From DASUNQ01 sp035536455 (lineage in GTDB: Bacteria > Acidobacteriota > Thermoanaerobaculia > Multivoradales > UBA5704), in assembly GCA_035536455.1 (NCBI GenBank), contig DATLOC010000043.1:1-64000 (forward strand): a stretch of 64,000 bases of DNA, read 5' to 3'. Positions 43,879 to 50,811 of this stretch are shown here, in pieces. A model generated the notes under the pieces. That model was not told where the DNA came from, did not search any database, and saw only the letters and a program-made list of their open reading frames with translations. Both the position numbers and the translations under genes were made by a program. The number at the start of each line of letters is the position of its first letter. Positions within the stretch are counted from its first letter, which is position 1.

Positions 43879-44814
43879 CTACAGGTACGGGTTGCCGATA
43901 TCCGCGACTACCCTCCAGCTCCCGTCGTGCTGCTTGCGCCAGACGGTCAGGTAACGGCCGCGGGCGGTGACCGCGGGCGCTGCGCCCTCGCGCCGCTCGA
44001 TGAAGTCCCAGGCGCCGATCGTGTAGCCGAGGTCGCCGGCGGCCGACGCCTCGGCGACGAGCGGCTGCCAGCGCAGGTCGGTCGCCGGATCGCCGAGCAG
44101 CGGCTCCATCTCGGCCCGGATCGCCTCGTGGCCGCGGAGCAGCTTGTCGTTGCCGCCGACCTGGAGGCCGTCGGGCTCGAACCAGGCGATCCACCCTGCC
44201 GCGCCGCGCTCCGCGGTGGCCTGGTCGAAGTCGCGGTCGGCGAGCATGAGCGCCGCGGGCGCGCCCTGGACGATCGCGGTGGTGGGAAGCTGGTCGGCGG
44301 CGGGAGCGGCGGGGCGCGCGCCGGCGGGAAGCGCCGAGCGGGTGTTGATCATCTCGGTGACGACCTGCCAGGGCCCGTCGGACCGCGGCCGGCGCCAGAC
44401 CCGGACGTAGAGCCCCGCGTCCTCGAGCCGCGCGGCGCCGGCGGCGCCGTCCGCGCTCAGCCGGTAGCGCCCCCACGTCCAGCCCAGGTCGCCGGAGGCC
44501 GCCGAGTGCGCGTCTTCCGGCTCCCAGGTGAAGGCGAAGCCGGGCGCGGCGAAGGCCGACGCGAGATAGGCGCGGATGGCGGCCTCGCCCGCCAAATCGG
44601 GCGCGCCGAAGCGGGAGAGGGTGGCGCCCGGGGCGAAGCCGGCGAGGAAGCCATCGAGCCCGCGCTCGGCGGTGGCGCGCGCCAGCGCGCGGTCGGCGTC
44701 GAGCAGCGTGGCGTCGCCGGCGGCGGACGGCGCGGCCGCGGCGACGGGTCCGTTGGCGAGCACGGCGGCGGCGAGCAGTGGCAGGGAGAGGAGAGCGAGG
44801 ACGAGAGCGCGCAT
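43879..44814 (-). CDS. Exported protein with two SnoaL/DUF4440-like domains
   Basis: 311 residues from ATG 44814 (MRALVLALLSLPLLAAAVLA). Two homologous NTF2-fold units follow: LDADRALARATAERGLDGFL ... GDLGWTWGRYRLSADG ... VWRRPRSDGPWQVVTEMIN, and LADRDFDQATAERGAAGWIA ... GDLGYTIGAWDFIERR ... VWRKQHDGSWRVVADIGN. The periodic HxA/RGxxxW features match DUF4440. The internal duplication is clear by eye. Likely a periplasmic ligand-binding or enzyme-like protein; substrate unknown. Confidence 0.85.
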   Translation of the reverse strand: MRALVLALLSLPLLAAAVLANGPVAAAAPSAAGDATLLDADRALARATAERGLDGFLAGFAPGATLSRFGAPDLAGEAAIRAYLASAFAAPGFAFTWEPEDAHSAASGDLGWTWGRYRLSADGAAGAARLEDAGLYVRVWRRPRSDGPWQVVTEMINTRSALPAGARPAAPAADQLPTTAIVQGAPAALMLADRDFDQATAERGAAGWIAWFEPDGLQVGGNDKLLRGHEAIRAEMEPLLGDPATDLRWQPLVAEASAAGDLGYTIGAWDFIERREGAAPAVTARGRYLTVWRKQHDGSWRVVADIGNPYL

Positions 44815-44827
44815 GGCGCGCGCTACT

Positions 44828-45130
44828 CTACCCCTCCTCCTCCGTGTCGCTCCCGCTGAAGGCCCGCACACCGGCGCCGGAGTACAGGTAGTCCACCCCC
44901 TGCTGGCTGATCGCGTAACCGGGCTCCTTCCCCTCGCCCGCGGGGACGATCAGCTTGCGGTCGACGAGCGCCTCCAGCGCGGCCTGGACGTCGTCGGGCG
45001 GGAAGCGCGTGCCGACGTCGAGCAGCTCGCCGGCCGTGACGGTCTGTCCCGGCGTCGCGCCGACGCGGTCGGAGCGCTTTTCGTGGAAGACGGCGAGGAG
45101 CAGCTCCTCGGTCTCGGTCAGAACCTGCAT
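44828..45130 (-). CDS. Small hypothetical protein, winged-helix-like
   Basis: 100 residues after AAAGGAGACTG. It begins MQVLTETEELLLAVFHEKRS; segments TAGELLDVGTRFPPDDVQAA and LEALVDRKLIVPAGEGKEPG followed by YAISQQGVDYLYS resemble a helix-turn-helix with beta wing. The acidic tail ends DTEEEG. Could regulate the neighbouring RNase HI or SnoaL-like gene, but that is only contextual. No paralogue is present in the window. Confidence 0.65.
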   Translation of the reverse strand: MQVLTETEELLLAVFHEKRSDRVGATPGQTVTAGELLDVGTRFPPDDVQAALEALVDRKLIVPAGEGKEPGYAISQQGVDYLYSGAGVRAFSGSDTEEEG

Positions 45131-45154
45131 CGGCAGTCTCCTTTGGATGAGCTC

Positions 45155-46120
45155 CTAGTTGTCGGGCGGCGTGTCCGGCTCGCCGCCGCCGGAGCGACGT
45201 GCACGGCCCGTGCCTCCGCCGCGGTCCTCGCTCTCGGGCTTGCCGCGCAGCAGCTTGCCGAGCCGCTCCAGCTCGGGCGGCTCCTCGCTCTTGACCTCCG
45301 GCCACTCGACGATGCGCGTCGAAGCCGCTGCGTCGAGCCGCTCCCAGAGCGCGCGGTTGCGCACCGGCGCCCCTGCCTGCGTGCGCCAGCCGCGCCGCCG
45401 CCAGGCCGGCAGCCAGCGCGTCGCGCCGTGGCGCAGGTAGTCCGAGCCGGTGTGGAAGGCGACGGCCTCCCCCGCCGGCAACCGCTCCAGCACCTCGGCG
45501 GCGGCGAGGAGATCGACCTGATTGGCGGAAGCGCCGTCGGTCTCGCCGCGCACTAGTTCCTCCTCGCCGCCGGGGCGCCGCACCAGCGCCGCCCAGGCCC
45601 CGCGTCCGCCACCGGCGGTGACGCGCAGGAAGACCTCGGTGCAGGGGACGGCGGCCGCGCCGCGCGGCGTGCGCTGGGCGCGGATCGCCGCCGCCGCCAG
45701 GCGGTCGGCGCGCTCGTTGTAGCGGTCGCCGGAGTGTCCCTTCACCCAGTCCCAGGAGATCTCGTGCTGGCGCGCCAGCTCGTCGAGCCGGCGCCAGAGG
45801 TCGATGTTCTGCACCTCGCCGGCCTTCCGCCGCCAGCCCCGCGCCACCCAGCCCGGCAGCCACTGCGTGACGCCGAGCCGCAGGTACTGCGAGTCGGTCA
45901 CCAGCCGCACCCGGCTCCGCCGCCCGAGCGCCTCGAGCGCCCGGATCGCCGCCGTCAGCTCCATCCGGTTGTTCGTGCTCTGCGGCTCGCCGCCGGAAAG
46001 CTCGGTGGTCTTGCCGCTCGCCGGGTGGATGAGTATGGCGCCCCAGCCGCCGGGCCCGGGATTCGGATCGGCGCCGCCGTCGGTGTAGATCGTGACGGCG
46101 GGGAGGTCCTCGGCGGGCAC
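45155..46120 (-). CDS. rnhA: Ribonuclease HI with a degenerate second RNase H domain
   Basis: 321 residues, about twice the usual RNase HI. Domain 1 (8-150) has the complete active site: Asp14 (IYTDGGADPNPGPGGW), Glu54 (NRMELTAAI), Asp76 (LVTDSQYL), His129 and Asp139 (KGHSGDRYNERADRLA). Domain 2 (about 160-275) preserves the fold and the substrate-handle pattern (YLRHGATRWLPAWRRRGWRT) but lacks the catalytic set: RVTAGGGRGAWAA replaces the first Asp, QVDLLAA the Glu, and no HSGD motif remains. It degrades the RNA of RNA-DNA hybrids; domain 2 may bind hybrids. Confidence 0.9.
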   Translation of the reverse strand: MPAEDLPAVTIYTDGGADPNPGPGGWGAILIHPASGKTTELSGGEPQSTNNRMELTAAIRALEALGRRSRVRLVTDSQYLRLGVTQWLPGWVARGWRRKAGEVQNIDLWRRLDELARQHEISWDWVKGHSGDRYNERADRLAAAAIRAQRTPRGAAAVPCTEVFLRVTAGGGRGAWAALVRRPGGEEELVRGETDGASANQVDLLAAAEVLERLPAGEAVAFHTGSDYLRHGATRWLPAWRRRGWRTQAGAPVRNRALWERLDAAASTRIVEWPEVKSEEPPELERLGKLLRGKPESEDRGGGTGRARRSGGGEPDTPPDN

Positions 46121-46182
46121 GGCGGGGATCTTACCCGGCCCGTCTGGTGTCGGACTGGCGGAGGCGTTTGCCGCATTGCGGG

Positions 46183-46455
46183 TCAGGTATCGCCGTCACG
46201 CCGGTCTCCGTAAACTTCGGCATACAATATAAGCCAGCGCAGTTTCCTGAGTTCCACAGAAAGACGGATCGTGACTTGCTCCGCAGGATAGGAAGTCTCG
46301 ATGAAGCCTTCTGGAGGTTCAAAAGTCGCCACGGATATCGTTCCGTCGGGGTTGGGCCGTGCATATGCGGAGAACAATCTACTGCCGTCTGCGCAGACGA
46401 CGTACGCCTCGTAGGGCCACTTCCGGCGCTCAGCCGAGAGCTCTATTTTGGCCAT
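46183..46455 (-). CDS. Small hypothetical protein of the AT-richer island
   Basis: 90 residues (MAKIELSAERRKWPYEAYVV ... VTIRLSVELRKLRWLILYAE). Predicted alternating strands and a terminal helix; no family recognised. It starts inside the preceding DUF4238-like gene (13-base overlap), so the two are co-translated. Base composition and codon use differ visibly from all flanking genes (many A/T-ending codons), indicating recent acquisition. Possible partner or antitoxin-like role is speculation. Confidence 0.68.
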   Translation of the reverse strand: MAKIELSAERRKWPYEAYVVCADGSRLFSAYARPNPDGTISVATFEPPEGFIETSYPAEQVTIRLSVELRKLRWLILYAEVYGDRRDGDT

Positions 46456-47264
46456 TCGGGCCCTGAGCCTATCTGCAATAGCGGGCCGTGGGAGCCCAAG
46501 TGCTCTGCCACGTCAGAAAGCAGCTCTGGAGTTGCCGCATCAGCTCTGCAGATCACTTCTCTGTCCGCGTAGTGGGCGAGTAGCTGATTCGTTTCGCGCA
46601 CCTGGCCTGGAGTAATCTGGTGCTCAACCTGAAGCTGTCGCGGAGGAAAGGGCCCGAGTATCCCTGCCTCGAAGCAGAGCTCGGGAGACAAGGGATAGAC
46701 AATCCGAGTTCCTTCGTCGATCAACGCGCCTTGTAGAACGACAGAGTTGTCGCCCTTAACAAAGGACGTTCCGGAAGGTGCACGGTACACAACCCAGTCT
46801 CGGAGCACGATGAAAGGGACGAGCTCGCGATTGAGAGTGAAGTCGATGATGTTGGACAGGGCCGCGGCGATGGCCTCGTCTGTTGACTCGAAAAGATTGT
46901 CGATCGGGTCAAGCTTGAGATGGGATACGACTTGCTCGGGGATTCCCGCAAGGTCGAGAAGATGCGATGGTGTGCGCGCAAACTGGCATAGCAACCAATG
47001 AGACCAGAGATGGCGCTGCTCAGGGGAGAGGATTTTCCCTTCTAGAAGGAACCGGTACACCGGTGCGACGGCGTTCTCGAATCTCCCGAGCGCCTCCTCT
47101 ATCGCAGGCGGGTAGAGCCCGCGCTCGTGCCCCCAGTGGTTGGGGCCGGACGGGGCGGCCACCACACCAGCCGAGGAGCGTCGGAGAACTAAGAGCCTGC
47201 CATGCTCGTTTGCCCACGGTTCATTTGTGAATCGAGGGCTTATGTGGTTTCTTGGGGACTCCAT
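46443..47264 (-). CDS. DUF4238-like protein of an AT-richer island
   Basis: 273 residues. The N-terminus NHISPRFTNEPWANEHGRLL resembles the H-x-PRF entry of DUF4238 proteins, followed by the helical block EEALGRFENAVAPVYRFLLE and a central WSHWLLCQFARTPSHLLDL. The later part has WVVYRAPSGTSFVKGDNSVV and YPLSPELCFEAGILG, also typical. DUF4238 proteins are frequently in variable or defence-type regions; biochemical role unknown to me. Overlaps the small downstream gene by 13 bases. Composition clearly unlike neighbours. Confidence 0.72.
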   Translation of the reverse strand: MESPRNHISPRFTNEPWANEHGRLLVLRRSSAGVVAAPSGPNHWGHERGLYPPAIEEALGRFENAVAPVYRFLLEGKILSPEQRHLWSHWLLCQFARTPSHLLDLAGIPEQVVSHLKLDPIDNLFESTDEAIAAALSNIIDFTLNRELVPFIVLRDWVVYRAPSGTSFVKGDNSVVLQGALIDEGTRIVYPLSPELCFEAGILGPFPPRQLQVEHQITPGQVRETNQLLAHYADREVICRADAATPELLSDVAEHLGSHGPLLQIGSGPEWPK

Positions 47265-47340
47265 GGTCAGGTCTCGCTAACGCTTGTATATCCTGCTCTG
47301 CGGCTACTTGACCACAGGGGCGCCGCCATCGGCGCTGCGG

Positions 47341-47462
47341 GAGCGAACCGAGCCGGGACGACGGTTGCCGACGCACGGCGAGCGTTACCGAAGCGTCGCG
47401 AAGGTTGCTGAGGCACGGACGGTCGCGGGGCGCCCGCTGGGGTCGCTGAGCGCCGATCTCGA
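47341..47462. repeat. Degenerate ~20-bp tandem repeat upstream of the lipoprotein hydrolase
   Basis: In the 240-base gap between the AT-richer island and the hydrolase gene, related segments recur about every 20 bases: GGTTGCCGACGCACGG at 47363, GCGTTACCGAAGCGTCG at 47382, GGTTGCTGAGGCACGG at 47403, GGTCGCGGGG at 47421 and GGTCGCTGAGCGCC at 47441. It is too degenerate for certainty. A short frame at 47284-47508 covers it but looks non-coding. Possibly a decayed relative of the 21-bp arrays. Confidence 0.45.
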
Positions 47463-47504
47463 ACGCGCCGTTTTCCTGCCCGCCCTGCGCCAGAATCCGT
47501 TGGT

Positions 47505-48728
47505 GTGAGAATCCCGGCGGTCCTTGCCGGTCCGCTCCTTCTCTTGGTGCTCGCCGGCTGTTTGGTGCCGCCGCCGGCGGTGGAGCCGCTGCCGGCGCTT
47601 TGGTTGCGGCGCGGAACCGGCGCCGGGCGGCTCGTCGTCCTGCTTCCCGGGCGCGGCGATCGGGCGGCGGACTTCGCGCGGCACGGCTTCGCTGGGGAGC
47701 TGGCACGGCGTGGGATCGCCGCCGACGTCGTGGCCGGCGACGCGCATGCTGGCTATTACGCCGAGCGCAACGTCGTCGCGCGGCTCCACGCCGACCTCCT
47801 GGCGCCGGCGCGCGCGCAGGGCTACCGGGAGATCTGGCTGGTAGGGATCTCGCTCGGCGGCCTCGGGGCGCTGCTCACCGCCATCGAGCACCCGGAGGAC
47901 GTCGACGGCCTCGTCCTCCTAGCCCCCTTCCTCGGCGAGACCTTGCCGGCCGAGATCGCCGGCGCGGGCGGTCTCGCGGCCTGGGAACCGCGCGAAGGAG
48001 CTACCGGCTTCCTCTCCGAAGACGGCCTCTGGCGCCACCTCCGCCGCTACGCCCGCGGCGAGCCGGGGTTGCCGCCGCTCTGGCTCGGCTACGGCACGCG
48101 CGACCGCTTCGCGCCGGTCAACGGCCTGCTCGCCGCAGCGCTGCCGCCGGAGCGCGTCGCCCGCCGCCCCGGCGGCCACACTTGGCGCACCTGGAAAGCT
48201 CTCTGGCGCGACCTTCTCGATCGCGACCTGCTGCCACGCGAACGGTCCCGGCAGCGCCGGGAGATGCCGCCCCGACACCGGAAGATGTTGCCCCGACCCC
48301 GGAAGGATGACGCCGCAGCGCCGCGAGACGTTCCCGCGGGGCTAGGAGACATCCTCGCCGACCCCGGTGATCTCCCCCCCGGCCCTGGAGACATCCCGGC
48401 GGGACCCGGAGACATCCCGGCAGCGCCTGGAGATGTTCCGGATGCACCAGGGAATCTATCTTTTGCACCAAAAGATCGATCTCCAGCCGCGGAAGATGTA
48501 TCTCCAGCCGTCGGAGGTATATCTCCAGGGCCCGGAGATATATCTCCGGCCGCTCGGAATCTATCTGGAGGGCCTGGAAATCTATCTTTCGCACCTGGGA
48601 ATCGATTCCCGGTGCATGCCGGAACATCTCCAGGCACCGCGGCGGGATCTCCCGGCGACGGGAGAGGCCTTCCCGGGGCGCGGCGGATTGACCAGAATGG
48701 CGTAACTACCGCTTCGCCAGGAGGGTGA
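47505..48728 (+). CDS. Alpha/beta hydrolase lipoprotein whose frame extends through repeat array 3
   Basis: 407 residues from a GTG. Lipobox LLLLVLAGC (Cys19). Hydrolase fold at 30-243: LVVLLPGRGDRAADFARHGF, nucleophile Ser116 in WLVGISLGGLGALL, Asp200 in LWLGYGTRDRFAP and His225 in RRPGGHTWRTW. The catalytic domain is complete by about residue 243 (48234). The last ~160 residues are translated from the 21-bp array, giving heptapeptide repeats such as GDIPAGP. They carry no recognisable domain, and the end overlaps the convergent zinc-ribbon gene by 23 bases. The natural stop may have been lost. Confidence 0.8.
   Translation: MRIPAVLAGPLLLLVLAGCLVPPPAVEPLPALWLRRGTGAGRLVVLLPGRGDRAADFARHGFAGELARRGIAADVVAGDAHAGYYAERNVVARLHADLLAPARAQGYREIWLVGISLGGLGALLTAIEHPEDVDGLVLLAPFLGETLPAEIAGAGGLAAWEPREGATGFLSEDGLWRHLRRYARGEPGLPPLWLGYGTRDRFAPVNGLLAAALPPERVARRPGGHTWRTWKALWRDLLDRDLLPRERSRQRREMPPRHRKMLPRPRKDDAAAPRDVPAGLGDILADPGDLPPGPGDIPAGPGDIPAAPGDVPDAPGNLSFAPKDRSPAAEDVSPAVGGISPGPGDISPAARNLSGGPGNLSFAPGNRFPVHAGTSPGTAAGSPGDGRGLPGARRIDQNGVTTASPGG
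48257..48675. repeat. Tandem 21-bp palindromic repeat array 3 (GGAGAT...ATCTCC-core)
   Basis: About 20 units. GGAGAT/GGAGAC-type half-sites fall at 48260, 48281, 48302, then (after a one-base shift) 48324, 48345, 48366, 48387, 48408 and 48429. Full palindromes follow: GGAAGATGTATCTCC (48491), GGAGGTATATCTCC (48513), GGAGATATATCTCC (48534, perfect), GGGAATCGATTCCC (48597, perfect). ATCT or its equivalent keeps a 21-base spacing through 48668. The spacer is about seven bases (often CAGCCGC or AGGGCCC). It is contained in the 3' part of the hydrolase reading frame. Confidence 0.95.
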
Positions 48729-49278
48729 AGAGCAGCCGGGCGGCGAAGTAGGCCCAGGGGATCCAGCGGGAGTCGCTCAGGGTTTCGTACCAGGGCGGCT
48801 CCGGCGGCTCGTTCGCCTGCCGCTGCCGCGCGCGGCGGCGCAGCTCCTGCCACTGGGCGTCGCGGACTTCCGCCTTCGGCCCCGCTTCGCCGCCCGCGTG
48901 CACCCAGCGCAGCAGCCGGTCCAGCTCCTCCAGGTCGAACCAGGCGCCGTGCTTCTCGCAGACGTCGAGGACGACGCCGCTCTTCTGCGCGTAGTTCTGC
49001 CGCCGCATCACGGCGCCGCAGCGGGGGCAGGAGCGGTAGGCGCGCGGCGGCGTGCGCGGGCCGTCGAGCAGGGGCGGACGCTCCAGCCGCGCCGGCAGCG
49101 GCGCAGGCGGCTCGCGGCGCGCGCGCTCGACGAGCGCCTGGAAGACCGCGCCGTCGAGCCAGAAGCCGCCGCAGGCGTCGCACTCCAGGAGCTCGACCGG
49201 CGGCGGTCCGGGCTCGCGAAGGGACAGGCCCTGCTTGTCGCCGCAGGCGGGACAGGCGGGCTCCGCGAGCAGGCGCAC
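48706..49278 (-). CDS. Double zf-TFIIB-like zinc-ribbon protein with C-terminal membrane segment
   Basis: 190 residues. First ribbon: PACPACGDKQGL and LLECDACGGFWLDGAVFQAL. Second: YRSCPRCGAVMRR and VLDVCEKHGAWFDLEELDRL. These are the C-x2-C...C-x2-C/H-GxWFD signatures of the zf-TFIIB family. A helical charged region follows, and WIPWAYFAARLLFTLLAKR at the end could be membrane-associated. The family's role is unclear. Its stop lies within the extended hydrolase frame, suggesting that the extension is recent. Confidence 0.85.
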   Translation of the reverse strand: MRLLAEPACPACGDKQGLSLREPGPPPVELLECDACGGFWLDGAVFQALVERARREPPAPLPARLERPPLLDGPRTPPRAYRSCPRCGAVMRRQNYAQKSGVVLDVCEKHGAWFDLEELDRLLRWVHAGGEAGPKAEVRDAQWQELRRRARQRQANEPPEPPWYETLSDSRWIPWAYFAARLLFTLLAKR

Positions 49279-49281
49279 GGC

Positions 49282-50052
49282 TCAGTCGCGGCTTTGCGAC
49301 ACGCGACGGCCCTCCCGCTCCTTGAGCGGGCGGGCGGTGTCTCGGTAGCGGCTGAGGAAGCTGTCGATCTGGTCACCGGACACCGTGAGCTTCTGCTTCA
49401 GGACATGCCAAAGCATCCCTTCGGTGCAGGCCGGTGTGGTGAGCGATCCCTCATAGTGGTAGTAGCCGTGCGGTTCCGGCGGCAGCAGGGCGCGCGGATG
49501 GAGCGTGGCGACGCCACCGGGCGCTGCAGCCAGGAAGGCCTTGAAGGCCGCGTTCTCCTCCCCGCCCTCGGACACGCGCACACCGACGACGGCCGCGACC
49601 TGGCCGCGGTCGTTGTGGTGGACGAGGTGGAGCTCCAGATCGCGCTCCGGCCGCGGCTCCGGACAGTGCTCGCAGGGGTTGTGAAAGTGGAACTGGGCCA
49701 AGGGGTATTTCTGACGCCCGACCTGCAGGTAGAGCGGCTCCGTGGCGGCCTGCGTTTGGGCCTGAAGCTCCTAGTCCCAATACATCTCGACGACCTTGAA
49801 CACCGCCTCACGGTATTTGAACTCGAGCCTCGGCAGGGTAGCCGGCTCGGCGGGGGCGAGGTCGATCGGCGACTGCTTCACCCCGTTCTCGCATAGCGCG
49901 TATGGATATCGGGGCGGGCAGAGCGTCCCCCAGTGGTCGGGTCCGGTGTCGCCTCTGTAGCTCCACCGGCAGTCGGCGGCCGTCTCGGGCGCCGCGGCCG
50001 GCACGCAGGCCGCCAGCGGGAAAGCAACCAGACACGCGAGAAGCGTTCTCAC
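49282..50052 (-). pseudogene. Alpha-type carbonic anhydrase interrupted by one in-frame TAG
   Basis: Starts at GTG 50052 after AGGAGG with a lipoprotein-type signal (LLACLVAFPLAAC). Before the stop: CRWSYRGDTGPDHWGTLCPP and ENGVKQSPIDLAPAEPATLP. Codon 94 is TAG (49771-49773). The same frame then continues without interruption: PLYLQVGRQKYPLAQFHFHN with His122 and His124, ERDLELHLVHHNDRGQVAAV with His142, and a normal stop at 49282. So all three zinc ligands survive and only one nonsense codon separates the halves (about 256 codons). Recent pseudogene, sequencing error or stop-codon readthrough are possible. Confidence 0.78.
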
Positions 50053-50109
50053 GGCGGGCCTCCTTTCAGAAACGATGGGGTGGCGCCGCGAGACTACCGC
50101 AGTTCCGGC

Positions 50110-50724
50110 TCAGTGCTCTGCGGCGGTGCCGGCGCTCCAGGGGGGGACGACGTCGTTCATGCGCGCGTAGGCGATCGCCTGGCCGAGGTGCTCGTGCATG
50201 TGGTTGGCGAGGGTGAAGAAGAGCTCGCGTACGGTGGCCTCGCGGCCGAAGGCTTGGACGCGCCGCTCGAGGTCGACCGGCGAAGCCTTCTCGAACTCGT
50301 CGCGGACGTGGGCGATCGAGCGGTCGAGGAGCGCCACGAGCTGCGCCTTCTCGGGCGGCGCCTGCTGCAGGGCGGCGGCGTCCACCCCTTCGAGGGCCGG
50401 CGCGTCCCAGAGGCGCGGCAGCAGGACGTTGGTCGCCACGACGTGGGCGTAGACCTCGCCGACCGAGCGCACCCCCTCGCCCGGGCGCCAGCGATAGAGC
50501 TCGGCGGGGGTGGCCTCGGCGAGCGCGCCGAGCTTCTCGTCGAGGTCTGCCAGGGCGCGCAGGTACTCGCCGCGGAAGCCGGGGTCGGCGGGCGCGGGCG
50601 TCGGGGGGGCCGCGGGGGCGGGCGGGTCGGGAGTCAGGTCGAGGATGGTCTCGGCGGCGGCGGGCGCGGGGGCGAGCGCGGCGGCGAAGACGAGCAAGGC
50701 GATCCAGCGGAGTGGTTGCTTCAT
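50110..50724 (-). CDS. Exported DinB-like protein
   Basis: 204 residues from ATG 50724 (MKQPLRWIALLVFAAALAPA signal peptide). The mature part has a Pro/Ala-rich spacer (35-50), then a DinB/YfiT four-helix pattern: YLRALADLDEKLGALAEATP, SVGEVYAHVVATNVLLPRLW, and TLANHMHEHLGQAIAYARMN. The His residues HVV, NHMHEH are in the places where DinB proteins bind a metal. DinB proteins are mostly cytoplasmic thiol-linked transferase relatives, so the signal peptide is notable. Confidence 0.82.
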   Translation of the reverse strand: MKQPLRWIALLVFAAALAPAPAAAETILDLTPDPPAPAAPPTPAPADPGFRGEYLRALADLDEKLGALAEATPAELYRWRPGEGVRSVGEVYAHVVATNVLLPRLWDAPALEGVDAAALQQAPPEKAQLVALLDRSIAHVRDEFEKASPVDLERRVQAFGREATVRELFFTLANHMHEHLGQAIAYARMNDVVPPWSAGTAAEH

Positions 50725-50811
50725 ACGGCGGTCTCCTCGGGCAGGTTGCGCGGACCCAGGGTGCAAAAGCGCGCCGCCGGCCGTTTCATTCCGGCTAAGA
50801 TCGGCGCACCG

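Noticed and set aside
47284..47508. 74-residue open frame in the gap before the hydrolase
   Set aside because: No family or convincing ribosome site; covers a degenerate repeat and looks non-coding.
49771..49773. TAG as selenocysteine or pyrrolysine codon
   Set aside because: Selenocysteine uses TGA; pyrrolysine decoding is not expected in this organism and no pyl genes are seen, so nonsense mutation is preferred.
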